Positions 7,290 through 15,120 of a stretch of 64,000 nucleotides of DNA are shown one piece after another (within the stretch, counting starts at the first letter, position 1; every line of letters starts with the position of its first letter). Made by a program: the position numbers and the translations under genes. Location: NCBI GenBank assembly GCA_002449845.1, contig DJXW01000037.1, positions 4,750 to 68,749 on the forward strand, in the 5' to 3' direction. The notes under the pieces were generated by a model that made no database searches, was not told the origin of the DNA, and saw only the letters and a program-made list of their open reading frames with translations. Source of the stretch: Prevotella sp. UBA6994. Lineage in GTDB: Bacteria > Bacteroidota > Bacteroidia > Bacteroidales > Bacteroidaceae.

Positions 7290-8327
7290 TTATCCGATCA
7301 TTTGTGGTAAGAATGATGAGATGATCAATACAATTAATCCAATTACCAATACGGTGATGGTCTTTTGGGAACATCCCTTCCACTCTTTTAAAATGATACC
7401 CCAAACGTTGGAGAATACCACGTTGAGTGCCATGAGAATGCAGAAAGACAAGGTGTCCATTGTGCCGCCAGTTTCGAAGAAACTACGACCGAGTGACAAT
7501 CCGAAGAATTGTGAATACCACAGTGCACCAGCCAAAAGACAGAATAAGAGGTTGTTGCCCCAAACGGATGTCTTGGCATAGTCGCCCCATGTGCCGTTCT
7601 TCTGATTTTGGTAGAAACAATAGATGGCATTGGTGACGAAACCGCCTAATGTAACAAGGAATGTAGCAGGCAACGTGCGGAACATGGGGTCGGTCAATTC
7701 GCCAAAGTTGATGTCTTTACCAAACTCCAGACCCACGTTGAAGCAACCGCTCATGAAACCTGCAAGCAAGGCAATTGCTAATCCCTTGGGGAAATTGAAG
7801 TCTTTTACTGCTGCCTTCTTTTCTTCCTCGCTCAATGATGCTGACTTCATAGAACCAGCCACGCCGATGATGGCTATACCCAATAACGTAACGATGACAC
7901 CGACGATAACGGCAAACGTTAACTTAGATAAGGCATTAAGTTCGGGGAAGAAGATGTTGAGCAATACCGGTCCCATGATGGTTCCCAAACCAGCGCAAGT
8001 TCCCAAGGCAATAGACTGACCAAGAGCCACGCCAAGGTAACGCATAGACAAGCCAAACGTGAGACCGCCTACTCCCCATAAGACACCAAAGAAAATGGTC
8101 ATCCAGAAATTGAAAGAGGGGGATTGACTAAATAATCCGAACAGTGATTCTCCTGCGGGTACGGCGAGTAATGCGCCAAGGAATGGCAACACCAACCATG
8201 CAAACACACCTTGTATAATCCAATAGGATTCCCACGACCAGTCTTTTATTTTATTAATAGGTACATAGCACGAACTTTGGCAGAATGCACCTATTGCTAT
8301 AATCAATAATCCAATGATTACTTCCAT
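7290..8327 (-). CDS. rhaT: L-rhamnose/H+ symporter
   Basis: Integral membrane transporter of the RhaT family (drug/metabolite transporter superfamily), importing L-rhamnose with protons. The 345-residue protein has about ten hydrophobic segments, including VIIGLLIIAIGAFCQSSCYV at the N-terminus, YLGVALGQSIALGTCAGLGT, and the C-terminal TITVLVIGLIVLIISSFLP. A longer frame begins at 8432, but its first 35 codons run through TTGAAGATTGAA-type repeat DNA, so the ATG at 8327 is preferred. It is the last gene of the minus-strand rha group. Confidence 0.93.
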   Translation of the reverse strand: MEVIIGLLIIAIGAFCQSSCYVPINKIKDWSWESYWIIQGVFAWLVLPFLGALLAVPAGESLFGLFSQSPSFNFWMTIFFGVLWGVGGLTFGLSMRYLGVALGQSIALGTCAGLGTIMGPVLLNIFFPELNALSKLTFAVIVGVIVTLLGIAIIGVAGSMKSASLSEEEKKAAVKDFNFPKGLAIALLAGFMSGCFNVGLEFGKDINFGELTDPMFRTLPATFLVTLGGFVTNAIYCFYQNQKNGTWGDYAKTSVWGNNLLFCLLAGALWYSQFFGLSLGRSFFETGGTMDTLSFCILMALNVVFSNVWGIILKEWKGCSQKTITVLVIGLIVLIISSFLPQMIG

Positions 8328-8336
8328 GATGAAATA

Positions 8337-8447
8337 AATTGAAGATTGAAAATTGAAGATTAGATATTCAAAAATGAAGATTGAAGATTGAGGAGTAGAT
8401 GTGAAAAGGCAATCCTTGTCCTCAATATTCAATCTTCAACATTGAAT
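8337..8447. repeat. TTGAAGATTGAA-type inverted simple repeats between rhaA and rhaT
   Basis: Repeated ATTGAAG motifs on the left part (from 8338) face CAATCTTCAA/CAATATTCAATC on the right (8420-8447), so the RNA could fold back. The same motif occurs at 3961-3999 and 53508-53622. Confidence 0.6.
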
Positions 8448-8449
8448 GA

Positions 8450-9700
8450 TTAACGCTTAGAAGTTACGTCTTTCTCGTATTGTTGGATGCAAGCGATGAA
8501 CTCTTCGCCTACAGGAACGTTGTTCTTGAGGTTGAAGTAATCGAACACAGCACCGAATGGTAAGCTCTTAGCTTCTTCCATCAATGCAAGACGCTCGAAG
8601 TTCTGACCGTTGTCCTCATATTCACGAAGCTTTGCCTTTGGTTCGAGCAATGCCTGAAGGATGCACTTCTGAGTAGCACGTGTACCAATGATGTAAGCTC
8701 CGATACGGTTGATGGAAGCATCGAAATAGTCGAGTCCTACGTGAGCGCGATCGAGAGCATCAGCACGAACGAGTTCCTTGAAGAGGTCAAGCGTCTGGTC
8801 GTTCATGATGGTAACGTGGTCAGAATCCCAACGTACTGGGCGAGATACGTGCAACATCAATTCTGGAACATACATGAGCAGGGTAGAAACGAAGTCGGAT
8901 ACGTTTTCTGTTGGCTCATAGTGACCAGTGTCAAGGGTGTACATCTGCTTGCGGGTAGCGCAATATGCGGTATAGAAGTCGTGTGAACCTACGGTGTAGC
9001 TCTCCAATCCGATTCCAAACAACTTAGCTTCGAAGCAGTTCTTTACGCCATCGAGCTTCTCTTCCATGATTTCGTCGAGTGAAGCGGCAAGGATTTCACG
9101 ATATTTCTTTCTCTGAACAGGCATATCCTTAGAACCATCATGTACCCAAATGTTCATGATACATGGGTCGTTCTGAGCCTTACCCATAGCATCGGCTATA
9201 CGACGGCAACGCTTGGTGTGCTCAATCCAGAAGTCGCGAATTTCCTTGTCAGGATTTGAAAGAGTGAGATCACCACTCTTGGGGTGAGAGAATGAAGTAG
9301 AGTTGAAGTCGAGCTTCATGTTGTTTTCTTTTGCCCAGTCAATCCAACTTTGGAAGTGGCATACTTCTACTTGGTCACGATCCACAAACTTACCGCCAAA
9401 GTCGCCATAAATCTCATGAAGGTTCAGACGATGGTTACCTGCCAGCAACGTCTTAACGAACTCGATGTCCTTACGTACCTCGTCGATGTTGCGGGCACGA
9501 CCAGGATAGTTTCCTGTGGTTTGAATACCGCCAGAAAGTGCTTCGTTGCGTTCAAAGCCTACAACGTCGTCAGTCTGCCAGCAATGCAAGGAGATCTGTT
9601 GCTTCTGAAGTTGGTCAAGTACTGCGTCAGTGTCAACGCCAATGGCTGCATAGCGTTCTTTCGCTACGGCATAAGCTTTCTCTATCAATTCTGCTTTCAT
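8450..9700 (-). CDS. rhaA: L-rhamnose isomerase
   Basis: Converts L-rhamnose to L-rhamnulose in the cytoplasm; a metal-dependent TIM-barrel enzyme. The 416-residue length and sequence are family-typical, with LHCWQTDDVVGFE near the N-terminus, MKLDFNSTSFSHPKSGDLTL, IWVHDGSKDMP, and the C-terminal segment LDYFDASINRIGAYIIGTRA. It lies 38 bp after rhaB and 122 bp before rhaT, on the same strand. Confidence 0.97.
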   Translation of the reverse strand: MKAELIEKAYAVAKERYAAIGVDTDAVLDQLQKQQISLHCWQTDDVVGFERNEALSGGIQTTGNYPGRARNIDEVRKDIEFVKTLLAGNHRLNLHEIYGDFGGKFVDRDQVEVCHFQSWIDWAKENNMKLDFNSTSFSHPKSGDLTLSNPDKEIRDFWIEHTKRCRRIADAMGKAQNDPCIMNIWVHDGSKDMPVQRKKYREILAASLDEIMEEKLDGVKNCFEAKLFGIGLESYTVGSHDFYTAYCATRKQMYTLDTGHYEPTENVSDFVSTLLMYVPELMLHVSRPVRWDSDHVTIMNDQTLDLFKELVRADALDRAHVGLDYFDASINRIGAYIIGTRATQKCILQALLEPKAKLREYEDNGQNFERLALMEEAKSLPFGAVFDYFNLKNNVPVGEEFIACIQQYEKDVTSKR

Positions 9701-9738
9701 AATAAATTTTTGAGTTTTTAATATAATGAATAAATGAT

Positions 9739-11220
9739 TTATTTCTCAATGATGTTGAGGTATTTTTCGTATGCTTTATCCCAAGCTTCACGATTCTCTG
9801 GGTCAAAGCGTTTCAACTCTATGGAGTTGGCTATGATTTGGCGCATTTCCCAAATGTCTTTTACCAAACCTACAGCCTTGGCTTGCAACATGATATTGCC
9901 GATGGCTGTACATTCTTGAGGACCAGCCAAGACGGTTACGCCAAGAGAGTTGGCTGTAAATTGGTTGAGGTATTGGTTTAATGAGCCACCGCCAATAATA
10001 TGTAATGTGTCGAGTGGGAAAGTAGCAAATTCCTTGAGCCAAGTGAATACCTGACGATAACGTAAAGCCAAGGAGTCGAAGATGCAACGGCAAATCTCTG
10101 CTGGTGTTTCTGGCACTGGCTGACTTGTTTGCTTGCAATAGGTTTGAATGGCTTCAATCATGTTGGCGGGATTGGCAAACATGGTGTCGTCTGGATTAAT
10201 GATGCTACGGAATGCTTCCACTTTCATGGCTGAGCCTTGCAATTCAGGATGGCTCATCTTGCGAATCTCTTCTGGCCATTCCTTGCGACAACGCTCATAG
10301 AGCCACATGCCACAGATATTTTTCAAGAAACGTGTAGTACCCTCAATGCCACCCTCATTGGTGAAGTTCAAGTCGTAACTGCGCTCATTGATGATAGCAT
10401 CTTTGGTTTCAATGCCCATCAAGCTCCACGTGCCACTACTCAGATAAGCGAATTTCTCATCCTTGGCGGGAACGGCTGCAACGGCACTTCCTGTATCATG
10501 ACCTGCAACGGCAATCACGGGAATAGCTCCCAAACCAGTCATTTGCTGTACTTCCTCAGTAATAACGCCTATCTGTGTGCCAGGGTTAATCATTTTGCCG
10601 AATTGCTCTCTTTCAAGACCTAATGCTTTCAACAATTTGGGGTCAAGGTCTTTGGTTCGTGGGTCAAGCAATTCTGAAGTAGATGCAATGGTATATTCGC
10701 AAACAGCCTCGCCTGTGAGCATATAGCTCAGTGCGTCTGGCACGAATAGTATTTTTTTCGCATTCTTGAGGGCGGAGTCGTTGTTCAACTTCATGGCATA
10801 GAGCTGGAATATGGAGTTGAAGTTCATGAACTGAATGCCCGTAATGTCGTAAACGGTTTTCTTCTCTATTTCATTCTCAAAGAATTTCTCCATTACGCCA
10901 AATGTGTGAGGGTCACGATAAGCAAGGGGATTCCTCAGAATGGCACCATCTTCACCAATGCAAACAAAGTCAACTCCCCATGTGTCGATGCCTATGCTGC
11001 TGATTTCAATCTGTCGTTGGGCGGCAATCTTTAAGCCTTTGATGATTTCAAAATATAAGGCATAGATGTCCCAATAAAAATGTCCACCCGTTTGAATTAA
11101 GTTGTTGTCGAAACGGGTTAACTCTTCCAAGTCGAAACGACCGTCATTCAGTGTTCCGATAATCGTTCTTCCACTTGTAGCGCCGAGATCTACGGCAAAG
11201 AAATATTTTTTATTTTCCAT
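9739..11220 (-). CDS. rhaB: Rhamnulokinase
   Basis: FGGY-family sugar kinase phosphorylating L-rhamnulose to L-rhamnulose 1-phosphate. The 493 residues begin with the ATPase-fold phosphate-1 motif FAVDLGATSGRTIIG. Substrate-side motifs SIGIDTWGVDFVCI and VAGHDTGSAVAAVPA follow, then the second-domain adenosine motif IIGGGSLNQYLNQFTANSLG. It is the first gene of the minus-strand rhaB-rhaA-rhaT unit, with a -7 box at 11261-11268. No rhamnose-responsive regulator is visible in the window. Confidence 0.97.
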   Translation of the reverse strand: MENKKYFFAVDLGATSGRTIIGTLNDGRFDLEELTRFDNNLIQTGGHFYWDIYALYFEIIKGLKIAAQRQIEISSIGIDTWGVDFVCIGEDGAILRNPLAYRDPHTFGVMEKFFENEIEKKTVYDITGIQFMNFNSIFQLYAMKLNNDSALKNAKKILFVPDALSYMLTGEAVCEYTIASTSELLDPRTKDLDPKLLKALGLEREQFGKMINPGTQIGVITEEVQQMTGLGAIPVIAVAGHDTGSAVAAVPAKDEKFAYLSSGTWSLMGIETKDAIINERSYDLNFTNEGGIEGTTRFLKNICGMWLYERCRKEWPEEIRKMSHPELQGSAMKVEAFRSIINPDDTMFANPANMIEAIQTYCKQTSQPVPETPAEICRCIFDSLALRYRQVFTWLKEFATFPLDTLHIIGGGSLNQYLNQFTANSLGVTVLAGPQECTAIGNIMLQAKAVGLVKDIWEMRQIIANSIELKRFDPENREAWDKAYEKYLNIIEK

Positions 11221-11260
11221 GATAAATGGTAATGTTATATAGAGTTAGGTTTATCTTATG

Positions 11261-11268
11261 CAAAGATA
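11261..11268 (-). promoter_or_regulatory. -7 box (TATCTTTG) of the rhaBAT unit
   Basis: TATCTTTG on the minus strand, 41 bases upstream of the rhaB ATG. A TTATCTTATGCAAAGATAAG near-palindrome surrounds the box (11251-11270) and could be an operator; that is inference. Confidence 0.65.
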
Positions 11269-11395
11269 AGAAGAATTATTCAGACCCCAACAAGATTATT
11301 TGATTTTTCATCCTTAACTTTTGATTTTTATTTTTGATGGGAGTGAATGATAAAATTTTAAAAGAGGTTGTATGAAATATCCATCAGCATATTTT

Positions 11396-11425
11396 TTTGT
11401 TTCTCAAAAATATTCCTTACCTTTG
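11396..11425 (+). promoter_or_regulatory. Promoter of nhaD (TTTG-N18-TACCTTTG)
   Basis: TTTG at 11396-11399 and TACCTTTG at 11418-11425 precede the ATG at 11464 by 38 bases. Confidence 0.7.
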
Positions 11426-11463
11426 CACACATATAATAATTAAAACAAAATCTATTAGAAAAA

Positions 11464-12762
11464 ATGGGAACATTTACTTTGGTGATAGTCATATTGTTCT
11501 TGATTGGCTATCTGTTTATCGCTTTAGAAAGCGTAACGGAAGTAAACAAGGCTGCCATCGCACTCCTGATGTGTGTGCTTTGTTGGTCTGTTTATGTGTT
11601 TAGTCCTGGTGCGGAGATTGGTGAGATGCTGAAGATGCATCTTGGTGATACCGCCGAGACTCTGTTCTTCCTGATGGGAGCAATGACAATTGTGGAGATT
11701 GTTGACGCTAATGGCGGATTCAATTTTGTGAGAGACTTGATGAAGACGCGTGACAAACGTAAATTGCTTTGGCGTGTGGCTATCGCAACGTTCTTCCTCT
11801 CTGCCATCCTCGACAACCTTACTACGTCTATCGTAATGATTATGGTACTTCGTAAGTTGGTGCGTGACAACAAGGAACGTATGATTTATGCAGGTCTTGT
11901 CATTATTGCAGCCAATGCGGGTGGAGCATTCTCGCCCATTGGTGACGTTACCACGATCATGTTGTGGATTAAGGGAATGATTACTACACAAGGTGTCATC
12001 ACAGAAATATTCCTGCCTTCTGTTATGGCAATGGTAGTGCCTACGTTTATTCTTCAATATTCGCTGCATGGGAAGTTCGATAAAACACAGAACTTTGAAC
12101 AAGCACAGGTTTCTGCATTCACGGAGACACAACGTAAGATTATCTTCTTTTGTGGTGTAGGTGGCTTGATTTTCGTTCCTATCTTCCGCGCTATTACCAA
12201 TTTGCCTCCTTACATGGGTATCTTGTTGGTTTTGGGTGTTTTGTGGACTACAACGGAGATTTTCCATCGTCAATTGGATGAGAATGACACGATGGCAAAA
12301 CGTGTAACAGACCTTCTTACTCGTATCGACATTCCTACCATCCTTTTCTTCTTGGGTATCTTGATGGCTGTTGCTTGTCTGGAAGAAGTAGGTGTGCTTA
12401 CACAACTCGGTGAGGAACTTGACAGATTAACGGGTGGCAACCACTACCTTGTAACGGGTATTATTGGCGTATTGTCGTCTATCGTTGATAACGTACCATT
12501 GGTGGCTGGATGTATGGGAATGTATCCCATTGCTCCGACTGGTGACATGGCTGTAGATGGAATCTTCTGGCAATTATTGGCTTATTGCGCAGGTGTAGGT
12601 GGTTCTATGCTGATTATCGGTTCTGCTGCTGGCGTGATTGTGATGGGTTTGGAAAAGATTTCATTCGGTTGGTATCTCAAACGCATGACATGGGTAGCTT
12701 TTGTTGGCTATCTTGCTGGTATCCTTTGCTATTGGTTACTCGACACGTTTGTGTTTGCGTAG
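11464..12762 (+). CDS. nhaD: NhaD-type Na+/H+ antiporter
   Basis: Inner-membrane ion transporter family exchanging Na+ for H+. The 432-residue protein is strongly hydrophobic with about 11-12 membrane helices. It carries the family's conserved segments DNLTTSIVMIMVLRKLV, NAGGAFSPIGDVTTIMLWIK and, in the second half, SSIVDNVPLVAGCMGMYPIA, the paired helix-break motifs of the ion transporter superfamily. It has its own promoter and a terminator, so it is monocistronic. Confidence 0.93.
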   Translation: MGTFTLVIVILFLIGYLFIALESVTEVNKAAIALLMCVLCWSVYVFSPGAEIGEMLKMHLGDTAETLFFLMGAMTIVEIVDANGGFNFVRDLMKTRDKRKLLWRVAIATFFLSAILDNLTTSIVMIMVLRKLVRDNKERMIYAGLVIIAANAGGAFSPIGDVTTIMLWIKGMITTQGVITEIFLPSVMAMVVPTFILQYSLHGKFDKTQNFEQAQVSAFTETQRKIIFFCGVGGLIFVPIFRAITNLPPYMGILLVLGVLWTTTEIFHRQLDENDTMAKRVTDLLTRIDIPTILFFLGILMAVACLEEVGVLTQLGEELDRLTGGNHYLVTGIIGVLSSIVDNVPLVAGCMGMYPIAPTGDMAVDGIFWQLLAYCAGVGGSMLIIGSAAGVIVMGLEKISFGWYLKRMTWVAFVGYLAGILCYWLLDTFVFA

Positions 12763-12836
12763 GCGGTAACTTGCTTGTTAAGAAGTCTTTTTTTTCTATT
12801 ATTTCTGTACGCTAAATTTTTGCATGAAATAAAATT

Positions 12837-12871
12837 AGGCTGAATCCCTTGCTTGGGTTTCAGCCTTTTTT
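12837..12871 (+). terminator. Intrinsic terminator of nhaD
   Basis: The 12 bp stem AGGCTGAATCCC / GGGTTTCAGCCT (one mismatch) has a TTGCTT loop and ends in T6. Confidence 0.85.
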
Positions 12872-13060
12872 GTGCCCTTTGTTTCTGCAACAACCTAGAT
12901 GTAATGAACAAAGGTACATGTTTTTCGGACAGCCGATGTATGGTCGGTAAATTTCTGTAGGGGCGCAAGAAAACGTTCTCTTTTGTACTATGAATTATAG
13001 GGTAAGTTGAATAACTGATACCTGTCTGCTTAGGGTATAAATTAAGAGACATGCCGCTCT
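12872..13060. other. Non-coding left flank of the insertion sequence, including the first target-duplication copy
   Basis: No gene is seen. Positions 12967-13060 are the left copy of a ~94 bp direct repeat whose other copy is 14746-14840. A minus-strand TACCTTTGT box lies near 12910-12917. The sequence once joined 14841 onwards before the insertion. Confidence 0.6.
12967..13060. repeat. Target-site duplication, left copy (94 bp)
   Basis: It matches 14746-14840 over its whole length apart from one T in a homopolymer run and one A/C difference. It ends exactly where the insertion-sequence inverted repeat begins. Confidence 0.85.
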
Positions 13061-13088
13061 CCTGACTTCGTCAATGATTCACCCGTGT

Positions 13089-14633
13089 TCACTCCAGCCC
13101 TAGGGCTGACAGTTTGAAGAGCGGTTCAATATCCTTCTGCCGCTTAGTAAGGAATAATGTCTTGACATATACATCCCTGTTCTCTGGCATATTCACTCTT
13201 ACCGTGATGATAGTCCTTGCAACCTTGAGTACATCACCTATGCCCATGTTGATGTCTGCCAGTTTGATGATTCTCTCGAGTTCCTTATAGACCTTATAGG
13301 CGACAAAGCATATACATACGTGTGCTTCTATCCTTCGCTCTGTAAAATGGAACATGGGACGCATGTCCAAAGTTCCTTTTGAGATGCGAAAAGCCTTCTC
13401 TACCACCCAAAGTCCGTGATACAGGGCTACGACCCTCTCCGCATCAAGCTCAGTATTGGTGATATACCCCTTTAGTCCGTCCCATCTCTCGTCCTCGCTG
13501 ATTTTGTCTTCACTGATAGACACTTGTATTTCCTTGCTTATTTCGAGGAACTTGTTATATCCGCGTCTGTTCACCTGTGCCTTGGTCAGTTTGCCAGTGC
13601 TGTATGCCTTACGAAGTCTGGCTACGCCACGTTCTCTGTTGTAGGCATCCTTCTTCGCCCGCTTATCAGAATATCCGACTATCAGTCGTTCACCACTATC
13701 GCGTTTGCGCTCAAAGTAGTGGCCGTCTTTCTTCTCTTGACAGAGAATCCACTCCTTGACAGCCTTGCCCTCGCTCTTGATCCTTGCACCTATTATATAC
13801 TTGTAGCCTGCACTGCGGAGCAGCTTGACATTGGCATCGCTCATCAACCCCGAGTCTGCCACCACGACAAAGTCATCACCGAGACAGAAACGCTGCTTGA
13901 AGTCATCGATAATGGGCAGCATGGTGTATCCCTCGTACTGGCTCCCATTGAACAGCGAGTAGGACAGCGGATAGCCGCCATCGCTGACCAACAGGCCGAG
14001 TACCACCTGCGACTCTGCCGCCTTGCCATCCTTTGAGAAGCCCGGCTCACGCAGATAATCGGTCTTTGCCGTCTCGAAGTAAAGCGTGCTGACATCATAG
14101 AACATCAGACCTATCCTGCCACCGAGTATCTTCCTGGTGTGCTCTACACTGATATTCTGCACCAGTTCCTGCTGTGTCTTGTACAATCTGTCCATGTAGC
14201 GGTAGATATGGTTTAAGTCCACATCCTCATCGTAGTATGACTTCAGATACTCCACTGTGGCCAGTTTGCTCATCGGCTGTGAGATGCGGGCTATGACCAG
14301 ATGGCGCAACACATCGTCTTGGATGCGGTTAAAACCGATGCTGTCGTAGATTTGGGTAAGAAGCAACTGGGTGCCGTTGATGATTGCAGCATCCATATTG
14401 TCAATTACACGCTTCGTTTCTTTAAACTCACGCCCTCGCAGGTCATCAAAGTCGATAGACTGCTGGCCGCCATATGTCATCAGCCATTTTTGTGCCAGCC
14501 CATACAGTCTGCTGACATCTTCCTCGGTCTCAGCAGTGCCGAAATTCCTTACTTCGACAAATTGACCATGTCTCTTGCTTATCACCACAATACTCGTAGA
14601 GCCAGAACGATTCTTTCTCTTGCGTATGAACAT
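13089..14633 (-). CDS. IS1634-family (IS4 superfamily) DDE transposase
   Basis: The protein catalyses excision and integration of the surrounding element. DDE residues are visible in order: D in MFYDVSTLYFE, D in VVVADSGLMSD, and E in LWVVEKAFRISKGTLDMRP, the counterpart of the IS4-type E/K motif. The C-terminal part contains RIEAHVCICFVAYKVYKEL, typical of IS1634 members. The frame can be extended to 14675, but a TACCTTTG box at 14638-14645 ends five bases before the ATG at 14633, so 14633 is the likely start and the mRNA may be leaderless. The frame is intact at ~514 residues, so the enzyme may be active. Confidence 0.92.
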   Translation of the reverse strand: MFIRKRKNRSGSTSIVVISKRHGQFVEVRNFGTAETEEDVSRLYGLAQKWLMTYGGQQSIDFDDLRGREFKETKRVIDNMDAAIINGTQLLLTQIYDSIGFNRIQDDVLRHLVIARISQPMSKLATVEYLKSYYDEDVDLNHIYRYMDRLYKTQQELVQNISVEHTRKILGGRIGLMFYDVSTLYFETAKTDYLREPGFSKDGKAAESQVVLGLLVSDGGYPLSYSLFNGSQYEGYTMLPIIDDFKQRFCLGDDFVVVADSGLMSDANVKLLRSAGYKYIIGARIKSEGKAVKEWILCQEKKDGHYFERKRDSGERLIVGYSDKRAKKDAYNRERGVARLRKAYSTGKLTKAQVNRRGYNKFLEISKEIQVSISEDKISEDERWDGLKGYITNTELDAERVVALYHGLWVVEKAFRISKGTLDMRPMFHFTERRIEAHVCICFVAYKVYKELERIIKLADINMGIGDVLKVARTIITVRVNMPENRDVYVKTLFLTKRQKDIEPLFKLSALGLE

Positions 14634-14637
14634 GGTG

Positions 14638-14645
14638 CAAAGGTA
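14638..14645 (-). promoter_or_regulatory. -7 box of the transposase gene, directly abutting its ATG
   Basis: TACCTTTG on the minus strand is followed by CACC and the ATG at 14633, leaving essentially no room for a 5' leader. Confidence 0.55.
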
Positions 14646-14745
14646 CAAAAAAGGAACCGATTCACCCTGATTCACCCAAAGAATTTTGTAACTGACTGAT
14701 TTTCAATAGCCGCTATTTGATGGCACAAAAAGTGATGAAGTCAGG

Positions 14746-14840
14746 AAGAAAACGTTCTCTTTTTGTACTATGAATTATAGGGTAAGTTGAATAACTGATA
14801 CCTGTCTGCTTCGGGTATAAATTAAGAGACATGCCGCTCT
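14746..14840. repeat. Target-site duplication, right copy (95 bp)
   Basis: This is the direct repeat of 12967-13060. It starts immediately after the right inverted repeat of the insertion sequence. Confidence 0.85.
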
Positions 14841-15120
14841 GATGGTGGGCTGCCAGTGACTGTAGAAACTCTTATTTGATTATATCTTAATTGTTGTAGT
14901 TGAGGTGAACTATGGCTGAGCAAAGGTACAACAAAACTACAACTGCTACAACGTGTATTTTAATGGATGCTTATGCTTCTTACCCTATGTGATATGGGAT
15001 TCTCATAAACTACTATAAAAAAGCAGCTACAGTCGAAAGTGATTGTAGCTGCTGTTGTTATACTACATTTGGTATTACCGTTTGTAGTTTATCGAATACC
15101 TATCTTTTTGTACAATGTAG
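14841..15120. other. Intergenic right flank of the insertion sequence
   Basis: No gene is seen. It holds a minus-strand TACCTTTG box at 14921-14928, pointing towards the insertion sequence, and the terminator of the C10 peptidase gene at 15014-15053. A transcript from the 14921 box would run into the insertion, so an RNA or small gene may have been interrupted. Confidence 0.5.
15014..15053 (-). terminator. Intrinsic terminator of the C10 peptidase gene
   Basis: AGCAGCTACAGTC (15022-15034) pairs with GATTGTAGCTGCT (15041-15053) with one G-U pair. On the minus strand the stem is followed by a run of T residues. Confidence 0.85.

Larger units (their letters stand above)
13061..14745 (-). mobile_element. 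IS1634-family insertion sequence
   Basis: The element is about 1685 bp. Its ends are 13 bp terminal inverted repeats, CCTGACTTCGTCA at 13061-13073 and TGATGAAGTCAGG at 14733-14745 (one mismatch). It carries one transposase gene on the minus strand and is flanked by a ~94 bp direct repeat. Long, variable target duplications are a known trait of the founding member IS1634, so the family call and the flanks agree. Confidence 0.88.

Noticed and set aside
8328..8432. N-terminal extension of RhaT
   Set aside because: It is translated from simple-repeat DNA and is not part of the family's usual N-terminus.
12967..13060. A known structured RNA (for example 6S RNA) in the duplicated target
   Set aside because: I could not find the closing stem and bubble expected of 6S RNA, so only a possible interrupted transcript is reported.
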